Source: Heliocidaris erythrogramma | Lineage: Eukaryota; Echinodermata; Echinoidea; Camarodonta; Echinometridae | Direction of reading: 5' to 3' | Length of the DNA: 64,000 nt | NCBI GenBank assembly: GCA_025617745.1 | Contig: CM046858.1 | Coordinates: 30,828,534 to 30,892,533, forward strand | Shown here: positions 34,346 through 45,312 of the stretch, one piece after another | Numbering within the stretch: position 1 is the stretch's first letter | Layout: the number at the start of each line of letters is the position of its first letter | The notes under the pieces: generated by a model | The model's database searches: none | Told to the model about the DNA's origin: nothing | What the model saw: only the letters and a program-made list of their open reading frames with translations | Program-made: the position numbers and the translations under genes

Positions 34346-35590
34346 TGGGTCATACTCCAGCTTGAAATCCTCCGCAAGAGAAATACCCTCGGAGGAACCC
34401 TGCTGCCTGAACCAACGCGAAGTCGAACCCTGCGCGCGGGCTGACTGAAATTCAGGGAGATATTTAGACAACAAAGCAATCGCTTCTACCCCACAAAGGG
34501 AGAGCGACTGAGGCTCTGCCTGCCCAAACGATTCGGAAACCAAAGCTTGAGAGGCTGCCTCTAAATCTGGTTCCGCCTGAATTGATTGGGACAAAGGACT
34601 GCAAACAAAGGACGAAACAGGCGGACCCTCCCATGGACCACCATAAGTCTCCTCGCCCGGCGGAGCCCTGAGGGCTGCGGGAATAGGAGGCGCATGGGAT
34701 CCTGTCTCAGACAATGAAGAATCAACCATAAAAGGCTGATTAGTCTCAATGTCAGACCCTAGAATAGGGACAGAAGCAGGGGTTGTGGTGCCCGGTACAA
34801 GGGACCAACCCTGACTCTGGGCAAAAGCCTGCATCATGCCGAGCATCTCAGATTGAGAGGACCCAGGCGGGTTAGCCAAGCCAGACAGGCATGAGGCAGG
34901 CAAAGCCTTGCCTCTTCTAGCCCCTTAGCTTCTTTTTGGCTGGCTCAACAAGAGTCGAAGCCGAGACCCGCTTTTTAGAGCGTTTATTCGGTTTCGTTCG
35001 GTTACGTTCGTTCGGATCCCCGAGGCCGCTTCGGAAACACGAACCGAACTCTCCACGGAGGGACGCTCACCTCCCTCTATGGGAGAAGTGCGGTGTGGGT
35101 ATGAACCCAAAGTCGCGCACAAATTACCCATACTGGCTGAGCAAGAAGATGCAACAACCATGGGCCGGGGCGCTCAAGGCACCCAGTGCGAGGGCGGACC
35201 GGGAAGTCCCGGTATTTGCCCACCGACTACTAAAGGCATGTGAACTCGCTATTGTACCACTAGAGAGCGGCAATAGGAGAGCACTAGTAGTCGCGCACTC
35301 AGGCGAGTCTCCCCATCAGCTGGCAATAAAGACAGCCCGGGTAGTACTCGTTCCCCCACTTGGCATCGCCCGGGGGCTAGGGTTTGAGAACCTAGACCAA
35401 CATGGGCGGTGCCCATGAGCTGCCCTGCAGTAGTGGCACGCGTCTCCCCTAACGGATTTAAGCGAGTCATCGCTACCGCGCGGGAAACAGACGTCCCCCC
35501 TTCTGGTCTGAACGACCGGGGGATTGGATTCGTGATATCCAAACCACTAGAACCTGACGCCACCCACCCCAAAGCCGTGGGCTTCGGAGT
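34346..35590 (-). mobile_element. Gag-like fossil fragment, possibly DIRS-related
   Basis: A GC-rich block with minus-strand frames rich in Ser, Pro, Gly and Gln (for example 34346-34903) and a basic upstream part. Composition and neighbourhood suggest the first gene of a retroelement. It may belong to the same family as the DIRS-type copy at 51.1-52.8 kb. It is incomplete and broken, with no reverse transcriptase here. Age cannot be judged. Confidence 0.35.
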
Positions 35591-35598
35591 TAACGTCA

Positions 35599-35735
35599 TT
35601 GTATCATCACCACAATCATCATCACCATAATCATCACCATCAACCATCATTACCATTATCATCATCGTCACAACCACCATTACCATCATCACCATCATCA
35701 CCATCATCATCATCAATGTCATCACACCATTATCA
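35599..35735. repeat. (CAT/ATC)n microsatellite
   Basis: Imperfect trinucleotide repeat of CAT/CAC/ATC. His-rich and Met-rich frames over it are artefacts. Confidence 0.95.
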
Positions 35736-36585
35736 TCATTCTTTGTCTTTTGTTCTTTGTTTTCATGATTCTATCATCTCCTAATTTCACGGTATGCATT
35801 ATTTTCTCCCATCTTATATCATGTTTTACCATGTATATTTACCCGTCAACTTCTCAAAATAGAAGATGCAGACGACATTGCATGCACATCGTTCTGATAC
35901 GATTGCAGTTTTAAATGTCATGATCATCATTGTTGTCAACATTATGATTATCTTGAACAAATATTATCACATCTTTCTACAGGGTGTCACGTGAGTGACT
36001 TTTTTTTTTTTTTTTAACTGCTACTTGACACAGAATAAACTGGAATGGAAACAAATTGTACAGAGTTATATTTCCAATTTAATGTTTAGTTTTCTTTTGC
36101 TTTCAGTGTTGGATTTCCATTGTGTATATAAACATAATCAAACAAATTGCAAGTTATACATATTAAACAAACTTATCTTAAAGTGATTGGGTAACTTTGA
36201 GGAGGATTGATAAAATCTGAGCTGTCTGGCTTTACATGTTATCAGTGTATGTAATATGGTGTAAAAATGAAGCCCATGTGGAAAAAAGCACTTCAAAATC
36301 ATCATGTGCTTCACAAAAGTAAACATATGCAAGTGACCGGAAAATGCCAGACTCATTTTCCCCGTTGACTCAGTGTTAGACTAAAGCGTATGGCCATACG
36401 CTTTCGTAAATGGGAGTATTCAGTCGCAGATATCTTAATAATAGCATTATATATTTGAAAACCTTTCTATGTCTGGCTATTTATTTATCATTCTGAACAT
36501 CATTATACAAGACAGATATCAAAATTCAACAATTTATTAAATCAAGCCTCCACAAAGTTACCCAGTGCCTTTAAATATAATGAAC
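35736..36585. other. Gene-free AT-rich DNA
   Basis: No recognised gene or repeat family. A T-run lies at about 36000. Confidence 0.5.
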
Positions 36586-36589
36586 GATT

Positions 36590-36920
36590 GGGCTTAGTGC
36601 AAACTCGTGGGTGTCGGCTGCCCTTGCCGTTGACGTCAGCTCGCACGGGTCACTTGGCTGCTCTCTGGTTCACGCTGACTCGGCCACTCAGCCAGACGCT
36701 GCCCTACCGGCGGTCCTTTCAGCTCCTCCGCCTCTACCAACAGCGTCGTTCCCAACCAGAGTCCCTCCTTGACCAGCGATGTCGCTTCAGCCGACGGCGA
36801 AACTAGCAGGACGAGATCAAGCCCCCATTCGATGAGATGAAGACTATCGGATGGCAGCTGAAGCTTGCATCTCGTCGCGACGTGGATAACCCCCAGAGTA
36901 AACGTTTGCTGCCTTGACCG
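36590..36920 (+). pseudogene. GC-rich coding-like block, unknown protein
   Basis: This GC-rich stretch lies in AT-rich DNA. One frame reads VSAALAVDVSSHGSLGCSLV and then an Ala/Pro-rich part. A different frame near its end reads KPPFDEMKTIGWQLKLASRR and stops at CTGCCTTGA (about 36917). The two together look like coding DNA with a shift. I do not recognise the product. A decayed retroposed or transposon gene is possible. Confidence 0.25.
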
Positions 36921-37506
36921 AGATCAATAGTTTCTGACTGGCTTTAAGTGTTCTCTCTGATTCTCTAAAATCAATCCCTACTTATACCCTTCTGAGAAAT
37001 TTCTATTAATGCAAAAAATGTTACAGCGGATGTTTCAGTAAATGAAAATGTGAACATCTGCAGAAACGAATAAATTATTCAATTTAATACTCAACAAGAA
37101 TGTTAAGCCAGAGGAATGTTACAAATATTTCAAAAACTTGGCTGAACTAATATATACATGAACCTTACTGAAATAAATAACTGCATTTTAATGACCTATA
37201 AGTCATTACCCTTTGGATTTTTCCTTAAAAAATACATCTGGCCAAATAAATTTCTTTCCTGACACAGGGACAACCACCTAATTCGTCTTCAGTGACGAAT
37301 TCAATGTCTAGTTTAACTTTAATCCTGATATTTTATAAAAGCCCTCAAAAATATGTTCTATTTCCTTAACTGAATTCGTATCTTTGATGAAGAGTGTTAG
37401 TCATCTGCATACAACACCTGCTTCATTTCTACATTTCGAAAACAAATTCCTTTTACCAAGTGATTATTTCTAATCATATGAGCTACAATTTCATTGCATA
37501 ATATAA
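36921..37506. other. Gene-free AT-rich DNA
   Basis: Nothing recognised. Confidence 0.5.
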
Positions 37507-37560
37507 ACTAGAAATGTCCATTGCCGCGCAATGCAAATGTATCCCTGGCACTGGCGGGGT
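37507..37560 (+). mobile_element. Element A4: 5' end only
   Basis: ACTAGAAATGTCCATTGC and the following GCGCAATGCAAATGTATCC match the A-family left end. The match stops after about 50 bp where the ATTCATAA satellite begins. Confidence 0.7.
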
Positions 37561-37564
37561 CCGC

Positions 37565-37825
37565 TCGCTAGTCATAAAGACCGCTATTCATAAAAAAAAA
37601 TATTCATAAGGACCGCTATTCATAATAAGACAAAAGGGTTCCTATTCATAAGGGTAATTATTCATAAGGACCGCCATTCATAATAAGACATAAGAATCGC
37701 TATTCATAATACCAAATCAGGGTCGTTAATCATTAGGGTCCCTATTCATAATACGAAAATAGGGTCGCTATTCATAAAGGTCGATATTCATAAAGGTCGC
37801 TATTCATAAAGGTCAATATTCATAA
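37565..37825 (+). repeat. ATTCATAA satellite, left block
   Basis: Irregular units of about 17-30 bp built on GTCGCTATTCATAA, with GACCGCTATTCATAA and AATACGAAAATAGG variants. They continue on the far side of the 289-bp array at 39696. Confidence 0.85.
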
Positions 37826-37884
37826 ATCCCAGTGTTAAAGATCGTATGCTCGATCTGTAATGAAAAACACAAGTCAGAAAAAAT

Positions 37885-37958
37885 TGGAACCAGCGGGATT
37901 CGAACCTGTCATCTACTGCTTGCCGGGCAGCGACTTAACCACCAGGCTATTCTGGTTC
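37885..37958 (-). tRNA. tRNA-like sequence, array copy 1
   Basis: GAACCAG at the start pairs fully with CTGGTTC at the end (7 bp). A GCTGC/GCAGT stem with loop CCGGCAA would give GGC, but position 33 is C rather than U. The D and T stems are poor. Most likely a tRNA-derived pseudogene or SINE head. Confidence 0.4.
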
Positions 37959-38173
37959 ACGGCCAAGTCACGACGAACTAGAATCAAATACCCAAGATCC
38001 TCTTCTTTCTGACTCATTAATATTCAAACGGTCCGCCGTGGACAATGGTTAGTAAACGAAGAAGCTTGACTGGGGAGGAATTTTTAATTTGTAAGCAAAT
38101 CTTTCGGCATATTACTCCCAGTGTTAAAGATCGTATGCTCGATCTGTAATGAAAAACACAAGTCAGAAAAAAT

Positions 38174-38247
38174 TGGAACCAGCGGGATTCGAACCTGTCA
38201 TCTACTGCTTGCCGGGCAGCGACTTAACCACCAGGCTATTCTGGTTC
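38174..38247 (-). tRNA. tRNA-like sequence, array copy 2
   Basis: Identical in outline to copy 1 and exactly 289 bp from it. The last minus-strand copy before the inversion point. Confidence 0.4.
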
Positions 38248-38634
38248 ACGGCCAAGTCACGACGAACTAGAATCAAATACCCAAGATCCTCTTCTTTCTG
38301 ACTCATTAATATTCAAACAGTCCGCCGTGGACAATGGTTAGTAAACGAAGAAGCTTGACTGGGGAGGAATTTTTAATTTGTAAGCAAATCTTTCTGGGGC
38401 TTGACTGGGGAGGAATTTTTAATTTTTAATTTGTAAGCAAATCTTTCGGCATATTACTCCCAGTGTTAACACTGGGAGTAATATGCCGAAAGATTTGCTT
38501 ACAAATTAAAAATTCCTCCCCAGTCAAGCTTCTTCGTTTACTAACCATTGTCCATGGCGGACCGTTTGAATATTAATGAGTCAGAAAGAAGAGGATCTTG
38601 GGTATTTGATTCTAGTTCGTCGTGACTTGGCCGT

Positions 38635-38708
38635 GAACCAGAATAGCCTGGTGGTTAAGTCGCTGCCCGGCAAGCAGTAGATGACAGGTTCGAATCCCGC
38701 TGGTTCCA
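38635..38708 (+). tRNA. tRNA-like sequence, array copy 3
   Basis: The B box GGTTCGAATCC matches the Pol III consensus and the A-box region reads TAGCCTGGTGG. Six T's at 38710-38715 directly after CCA would serve as a Pol III terminator. First plus-strand copy. Confidence 0.45.
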
Positions 38709-38923
38709 ATTTTTTCTGACTTTTGTTTTTCATTACAGATCGAGCATACGATCTTTAACACTGGGAGTAATATGCCGAAAGATTTGCTTACAAATTAAAA
38801 ATTCCTCCCCAGTCAAGCTTCTTCGTTTACTAACCATTGTCCACGGCGGACCGTTTGAATATTAATGAGTCAGAAAGAAGAGGATCTTGGGTATTTGATT
38901 CTAGTTCGTCGTGACTTGGCCGT

Positions 38924-38997
38924 GAACCAGAATAGCCTGGTGGTTAAGTCGCTGCCCGGCAAGCAGTAGATGACAGGTTCGAATCCCGCTGGTTCCA
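38924..38997 (+). tRNA. tRNA-like sequence, array copy 4
   Basis: Same sequence as copy 3, with the T6 run kept. Confidence 0.4.
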
Positions 38998-39212
38998 ATT
39001 TTTTCTGACTTGTGTTTTTCATTACAGATCGAGCATACGATCTTTAACACTGGGAGTAATATGCCGAAAGATTTGCTTACAAATTAAAAATTCCTCCCCA
39101 GTCAAGCTTCTTCGTTTACTAACCATTGTCCACGGCGGACCGTTTGAATATTAATGAGTCAGAAAGAAGAGGATCTTGGGTATTTGATTCTAGTTCGTCG
39201 TGACTTGGCCGT

Positions 39213-39286
39213 GAACCAGAATAGCCTGGTGGTTAAGTCGCTGCCCGGCAAGCAGTAGATGACAGGTTCGAATCCCGCTGGTTCCA
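39213..39286 (+). tRNA. tRNA-like sequence, array copy 5
   Basis: Same sequence as copy 3, with the T6 run kept. Confidence 0.4.
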
Positions 39287-39501
39287 ATTTTTTCTGACTT
39301 GTGTTTTTCATTACAGATCGAGCATACGATCTTTAACACTGGGAGTAATATGCCGAAAGATTTGCTTACAAATTAAAAATTCCTCCCCAGTCAAGCTTCT
39401 TCGTTTACTATCCATTGTCCACGACGGACCGTTTGAATATTAATGAGTCAGAAAGAAGAGGATCTTGGGTATTTGATTCTAGTTCGTCGTGACTTGGCCG
39501 T

Positions 39502-39575
39502 GAACCAGAATAGCCTGGTGGTTAAGTCGCTGCCCGGCAAGCAGTAGATGACAGGTTCGAATCCCGCTGGTTCCA
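39502..39575 (+). tRNA. tRNA-like sequence, array copy 6
   Basis: Same sequence as copy 3. The unit upstream of it has slight changes (TATCCATTGTCCACGACGG), showing that drift has begun outside the tRNA-like part. Confidence 0.4.
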
Positions 39576-39695
39576 ATTTTTTCTGACTTGTGTTTTTCAT
39601 TACAGATCGAGCATACGATCTTTAACACTGGGAGTAATATGCCGAAAGATTTGCTTACAAATTAAAAATTCCTCCCCAGTCAAGCTTCTTCGTTT

Positions 39696-40060
39696 AATAT
39701 TCATAAAGGTCGCTATTCATAAAGGTCAATATTCATAAGGGTCGCTATTCATAATCGGAGAAGAGGGTCGCTATTCATAATCAAAGAAGAGGGTCGCTAT
39801 TCATAATCGGAGAAGAGGGTCGCTATTCATAATCAGAGAAGAGGGTCGCTATTCATAATCAGAGAAGAGGGTCGCTATTCATAATCGAAGAAGAGGGTCG
39901 CTATTCATAATCAAAGATGAGGGTCGCTATTCATAATCGGAGAAGAGGGTCGCTATTCATAATCAAAGAAGAGGGTCGCTATTCATAATCGGAGAAAAGG
40001 GTCGCTATCCATATTCGAACAAAAGGGTCGCTATTCATAATAGAAGAAGAGGGTAGGGTT
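39696..40060 (+). repeat. ATTCATAA satellite, right block
   Basis: About a dozen units, most of them 26 bp: GGGTCGCTATTCATAA plus TCGGAGAAGA or TCAAAGAAGA. The first copies repeat AAGGTCAATATTCATAA seen at the end of the left block, so the 289-bp array seems to have been inserted into, or expanded within, this satellite. Confidence 0.9.
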
Positions 40061-40179
40061 AGGATTGTCTGTAAGATATGATTTTCATTGTTCAATGAAC
40101 ACTCAAATATGAAAGAATTAATTTAGCAAACAAAATGATAATATTGGATGGGAGACACCCAACGGCTGTGTCGAAGCAA

Positions 40180-40950
40180 CACGGGGAGGGGCGATGAAGC
40201 AAATACACCCCTGGCCTAGCCAGGCGGGCAAAGGGGGGCGGCATGCCCCCACCTTTTCAGCCCCTTAAGAAAAGGCGAGAGCGAAAAGGCGAGCGCGAAA
40301 AAGCAGAGGAAGTGGAGGAAGTGGAGGAAGTGGAGGATGAGAAAGAAAAAAGCCTAAAAAGGCGCTACGAAATTTACTAAAACGTCAAAGTTTCCTCGCC
40401 TCCCGCGGGAAGGGGAAAGTAACTCCCCATTCATGCATCCACCCCTGATACATACAGTGCAGCATTGCGTCCAATAATTGAAAGCAGTCCGGGTGTCGAA
40501 CTAACTTTCCGCCTAAAAGAAGGTGCTACATGTACTTATTCTTAAATTTGCTATAAATCGTCATAGGTTTCGCGTTTCGCGTGGGAAGGGGACAAATTGT
40601 AAAGCAGTCTGGGTGTCGAACTATGCCTATAACTTTCCGCCTAAAAAGAATTGTTTGCTACGAGCCTTTATCCCCCCCCCCCCTCCATGCACCCACCTGT
40701 TACATACAGTGCAGTATTGTGACGAGCCATTATCTTTATCTCAGATTTGCTATAAAACATCAGAGCTTTCGCACTTCGCGCAGGAGGGGGAAAACCATAG
40801 AGTTGCATACCCCTAACAACTCTATATGTATTATGCAATCAACAATATACAATATAATTGACAACACAACTTAGTGCAGAAACTTTTTGATCATTACAAG
40901 CAAAATAAAGTGCATTAAAGTTTGAGTTGTAAGAAAAACAAGGCATTAGC
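40180..40950. repeat. Degenerate tandem duplication of about 150-200 bp
   Basis: GATACATACAGTGCAG, TTTCCGCCTAAAA and TTTGCTATAAA words recur in the same order at about 40450-40570 and 40620-40770, and partly near 40370. Short frames over it are not protein-like. Upstream a GTGGAGGAA triplet repeat lies near 40312-40340. Confidence 0.6.
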
Positions 40951-40954
40951 GATA

Positions 40955-41790
40955 ACTAGAAATATCGTGATCTCTATTGCCATGGAACAGGTCCCCAAGT
41001 GCATAAATCTGCATAAGTTATGCTTGCATATATCTACATTACTAATGTTTGGAAAGTGACGTTTACAAAGTTATGTCATAAGAGAGTCTTGCGGGTAAAC
41101 TATAATGTTTGACCTGAAATGACCTTTGACCTTTGACCTTACCATGTGACCTCTGATGGCAGCATAACATGCAGGTCCCCCAAGTGCTTCTAAAACCCAA
41201 GTTTGGTTGAAAAGTGAGTGATGGTTGCAAAGTTATCTGTCATAAGAGAGTCTTGCAGGTAAACTTTAACGTATGACCTCAAATGATCTTTGACCCTATG
41301 TGACCTCCAACGGCACCATAACATGCAGGTCTCCTCAGTGCATCTACAACCCAAGTTTGGTTGAAAAGTGAGTGATGGTTGCAAAGTTATGTCATAAGAG
41401 AGTCTTGCAGGTAAACTTTAACGTATGACCTTTGACCTTATCATGTGACCTCCAACGGCACCATAACATGTAGGTCCCCTCAGTGCATCTACAACCCAAG
41501 TTTGGTTGAAAAGTGAGTTATGGTTGAAAAGTGAGTTATGGTTGCAAAGTTATCTGTCATAAGAGAGTCTTGCAGGTAAACTTTAACGTATGACCTCAAA
41601 TGACCTTTAACCCTATCATGTGACCTCCAACGGCACCATAACATGCAGGTCCCCTCAGTGCATCTACAACCCAAGTTTGGTTGAAAATGAGTGACGGTTG
41701 CAAAGTTATCTGTCATAACGTTTGTGACGGACGGACGCCATTTGGATCCCTTTGTCGCGCCTTCACCTCCGGTGGGCGAGACAAAAATTA
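40955..41790 (+). mobile_element. Element F: repeat family related in plan to A and C
   Basis: Starts ACTAGAAATATCG and ends ACCTCCGGTGGGCGAGACAA. It holds four to five units of about 150 bp with GTCATAAGAGAGTCTTGC, TGACCTTTGACC and CCCAAGTTTGGTTGAAAAG, then GACGGACGGACG near 41727. The start shares ACTAGAAAT with A but the rest differs. Target duplication not determined. Confidence 0.65.
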
Positions 41791-41869
41791 ACAGTAGTAA
41801 AGAATACATTAGATTAATTTTATGAAAATGAGAATGAAAACAGAGACCAGCATAGAAACAGAGCTTGTA

Positions 41870-43046
41870 GAAGCGCTGGTCCCTGGCAAAAAAAATCATA
41901 TCAGACCTATTGAAAGTTGCTAATGCCTTATCATACACGGAACGCCTATCTCGCCTAAATATGGCCCCTTTGTATAACAGACTTGAGTACTTATCTATGT
42001 CTTTTGTTATTAAATGCCTACACAGATTTTATGACATGCCCAGGTATGTTACCCATCCCAAGTCACAGAAGAATTCATATACTGTTTTTCAGTCATGAAT
42101 TAGCAAGATCCAATTGTTTGAGATTTTCATGTTTCTATGTTTTCCCCAGGTTTTGGGAGCACCTCTCAGAGGAAGACAGGGATTTGTGTCTATTTTTTCC
42201 TCTTCTAAATGTAGTCTGAAATTTCCTGTTTGAATTGCCTCCCCTTGTAGAAGCATACTAGTTTGTTTTCATATTGTCTTTGTCTTTAACAGAATAACTC
42301 ACATTTTGATATGTATCCATGATTTTTCATGGTGTAATATTATTGTGCAAGTTCATATAAATATTTTCAACCACGCAGCAATTTCCTTACCGATTACCCC
42401 CTCCATTTCTTCAGTTTAATTTATGTATTATTTACCTGATGTTACCATTGCCAATGATATTTCCTTCAAATCTTTGATTCCTATTTTTGTAATTTTCCTA
42501 GGAATCAGTAATATTCCATAATTTCGAACTTTCGAACTTTCAAAATCTCAAAATGATACCTGATTCTCTGTAATTGTTCCAAAGTACCGTATACACAGAA
42601 AATTTGCTGCCTGTGTCATAATATATCTCTATTTAAGTTTGAACGATTTTACTTTTCAGGTTTTTATTAATGTATTACATCTGAATGTATTACGTTTTGA
42701 ACGAAAAGCAGATGCTTTTACCAGAGGCGTCGATTCGTCCAGTATGGATAGGGCATTCAGATGGAGGGGCAGGCATGGTTTGTGAACAATGCTCTCCATG
42801 CCCCTCCGGTGCTTTGCCTATTTCGAGCGAATCGACGCCTCTGGCTTTTACCATGGTTTGCTACACATGTATTTCCTTAACTGCATCCCTGTTACAGTAT
42901 TTATATCATCTCTGTCTCTCTCTCTCTCTCTCCCTATCTTTTACTAACTGTGATTCTGTTCTGTTATCTTTTGTGAAATTCTCTATGTACATATATTTGT
43001 TATTATCTTGCCTGGAAATTAAATAAATAAATAAATAAATAAAAGA
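41870..43046 (+). mobile_element. LINE A: 5'-truncated, 3' end of ORF2 plus tail
   Basis: The frames give ERLSRLNMAPLYNRLEYLSM and later FYVFPRFWEHLSEEDRDLC, matching the C-terminal region after the reverse transcriptase in CR1/Jockey-like LINEs (leucine-rich stretch, then F...P..W..L). One frameshift lies between them. The 3' UTR holds a nested hAT MITE and ends in GCCTGGAAATTAAATAAATA with further AAAT repeats. The RT core is absent. Confidence 0.65.
42722..42843 (+). mobile_element. hAT-type MITE in the LINE A tail
   Basis: CAGAGGCGTCGATTCG at the left and its complement at the right. GCTTTTAC lies on both sides (42714-42721 and 42844-42851), a perfect 8-bp duplication. It is 122 bp and nearly all hairpin. 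Confidence 0.9.
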
Positions 43047-43817
43047 TAAATCATGTATATAGTACATAAAAAACTAGACTGGGCAACTATGCATAAAATG
43101 CCCAATAAAAGGGGAAAAGAAGAAGACAGATACATGGCCATGGAAGCAAACAAATCATAGACATAACACACTTTCCATCGAAGAGAAAGCATTGAAAAAT
43201 AATTTAAACACAAAAAGCTGGGAATAGTAACAATGGAAAGGAGTAAACTTTACTAAAGACAGAACAAGAAAGAAGGACAAAGTGACACGGGGTGAGGGGC
43301 AGGATCTGGAAGGTTTCATTTCGTCTATAGATTTTGCTATACAGGTAAACAAGAATCATCATTGAGGGATCAACGTTCATAAAAAGCAATAAGTGATTTT
43401 CTCAATTTACGTTTGAGTGTACTCAAACTTATAATGTCTCGTATATTTAAAGGGAGGGAATCCCAAAATTTAGGATCTGTAAATGAAAAAGTATTCTGGG
43501 TTAATGCTGTACAAGCTCTTGGCAAGTGATATAGATCGATTTGTCTGGTGGGGTAATGATGGATCCCATTATTTGCTGTAAATATATTATTGAAGACAGT
43601 GGGCAATTCATGATTATGATACTGAAACATAAGTACAGCAAGATTGAGGCGGTAAATATAAAGTTTTAGTACATTATTAGAGTGAAAAAGACCATCAGTG
43701 TGGTGGCGATAATTAACATTACTTATAATTCGCATAGCCTTTTTCTGTAATAAAAAAACTCTGTCTAACAGGCATGCCGCACTGTTTCCCCAGGCTAATA
43801 TTCCATAATTTATATAT

Positions 43818-44623
43818 GATGACATAAATGGTACCCTGGGGTACCAAATAAAAATCGGCCATTTTTTTTAATTATTTAATTTTTTTTTAGGGCTGTACCC
43901 TGGGTTACCAAAAAGTGGGAAATTATTTTGGTGTGATTTTTTCAACATTCAATTGTGTCCCATGTTCTTGTAAAACATCCGATAAGTCATGTATTTTTCT
44001 CAAATTCATTGTTATTGTGAGTAATTATTCTATTATTGATTTCTATTTCTTCGATTTGAGAGAGGGATTGGGCCAGCAGTGTCATAATAACACCATCAGC
44101 CTGCTCCTTGTCTCCCCCGTTACTCGCCTTCCTAAAAACCGCTACCATGTACACAGATCAGAGGCCTGCTCGTCCCCCAACTTCTGTATTGCACGATATC
44201 GTGCTCTTTCAACTTTCTCGGTCCTTGGAATCTTCCGTCTTTTACGTCCTTTCCCTTACAGTAAATTTCCGTATCTAAGTTTGCAAGTTTGACAGCTAAA
44301 ATACAGTAACGATGAAGTGATGTTTTTTAGGAAGAAGTGAAATAAAATCAAGTTCTAAAGCCGCGGGAGCTATAAACGCTATATATAGCCACTGCGCTTG
44401 TGAGGGCTGCTAGCAGCTAGCGCGCGAGCAGCAGTACAGTGCATGCACACCATGCATAATAACACTGCACTCATAACATGCATTGTGACTACGTACACGC
44501 ACTGCATTCATAACTCTGGGGTTGTACTCAGGTGGACGTGAGATGGCGCTACACAACGTGGTACCCCGGGGTACAACGCTACCCCGGGGTACAACGCTAC
44601 CCCGGGGTACCGCGTGATGCATC
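43818..44623. mobile_element. Element J1: 806-bp element with 4-bp target duplication
   Basis: It runs from GATGACATAAATGG to GTGATGCATC. ATAT flanks it (43814-43817 and 44624-44627). Subterminal GGTACCC(T/C)GGGGTACC palindromes occur at both ends. On the minus strand, at about 44053-44143, DKEQADGVIMTLLAQ is conserved in J2 with mostly mild changes, suggesting a former coding exon. Superfamily not assigned. Confidence 0.85.
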
Positions 44624-44759
44624 ATATGGTAAAACTAGTTTGGAATATAGTGATAGAAGTATATTTGGTGGAAAAGACCATTTGAGTTTATTATTCATAC
44701 CTATGTTTCTGGATATCAATTTGCATGCATTATGAATATGATGCTTCCATAAAAGCTTA

Positions 44760-44848
44760 TTATCACAGTGCCTAGAAATTTTTTTTTAATTACCTTCTGT
44801 ATTTGTATATCATCTATGAGAATCGGATGAGGTAGTTCGTTAAAAGTA
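44760..44848. other. LINE B inter-frame segment
   Basis: LINE-derived sequence in which the frame between the YADD box and the next conserved piece is lost. Confidence 0.4.
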
Positions 44849-45194
44849 TTACTTAATAACATGTAATTTGTTTTTTTCTAGATTTAGTGATAACTTGTTA
44901 GCCTTAATCCTTTTTGCAACTGAATCCAGTTCAGAATTAATCACATTACATATAGTTTCTAGGCTTTTATGCGAAAAAAATAGATTAGTGTCATCTGCAT
45001 ACATAATTAAAGTCAATAAATTTGACGATCTATGAAAGTCATTTATATACAAGATTTTTAAAAGCTGTTGGTCCTATGGTTGTTTACATACAACCAATAT
45101 GTTTTACAGTATAAAAAAATAGAATAAATTTTATAGAATTGAATTAAGTTCAAAACAAACATAAAAAATCCATGATGCACAGGCCCTTGTTATG

Positions 45195-45215
45195 GGGGGG
45201 GGGGGGGGGGGGGGC
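45195..45215. repeat. Poly-G run
   Basis: About 19 consecutive G, typical of a region where read errors cluster. Confidence 0.9.
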
Positions 45216-45312
45216 TGGCGAGCAGGTCTGCTTGAACAAAATAAAATGAAAACAAAACAAAAAAGGGGTTCCATTAAGGTCTTATTTTCTCTTCCTTTTC
45301 CTTTGCCCCAAC

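Larger units (their letters stand above)
37826..39695. repeat. 289-bp tandem array, head-to-head, with tRNA-like sequences
   Basis: Two units run on the minus strand (37826 to about 38400, plus a partial unit), then from 38468 four full units and a partial one run on the plus strand. Unit starts at 38472, 38761, 39050, 39339 and 39628 are exactly 289 bp apart. The switch point is the perfect palindrome CCCAGTGTTAACACTGGG, and inverted identity spreads into both arms. A 50-bp partial duplication lies at about 38397-38450. Copies differ by only a few bases. Each full unit holds one tRNA-like sequence, listed separately. Confidence 0.9.
43060..45060 (-). mobile_element. LINE B: reverse transcriptase part, interrupted by element J1
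   Basis: On the minus strand from 45052: MYINDFHRSSNLL, then the RT catalytic box MYADDTNLFF, then LDSVAKRIKANKLSLNLEKN. A second frame near 44780-44630 gives CDNKLLWKHHIHNACKLIS and SLYSKLVLPY. After J1 it continues INYGILAWGNSAACLLDRVF and runs to the C-terminal KLRKSLIAFYER ending at 43370. This is a CR1/Jockey-like ORF2. The 5' part with endonuclease is missing. One frame change and a stop lie between the YADD frame and the next. LINEs A and B lie tail to tail. Confidence 0.85.

Noticed and set aside
35599-35725. Met/Asp-rich or His-rich protein
   Set aside because: It is a CAT/ATC microsatellite.
37885-39575. Calling the six copies functional tRNA-Ala(GGC)
   Set aside because: The T stem has mismatches, the D stem is weak, position 33 is C, and GGC alanine tRNAs are rare in eukaryotes. 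tRNA-like is the safer call.
37826-39695. CRISPR-like appearance of regular repeats
   Set aside because: The 289-bp units are identical throughout, with no short repeat alternating with unique spacers. The DNA is eukaryotic.
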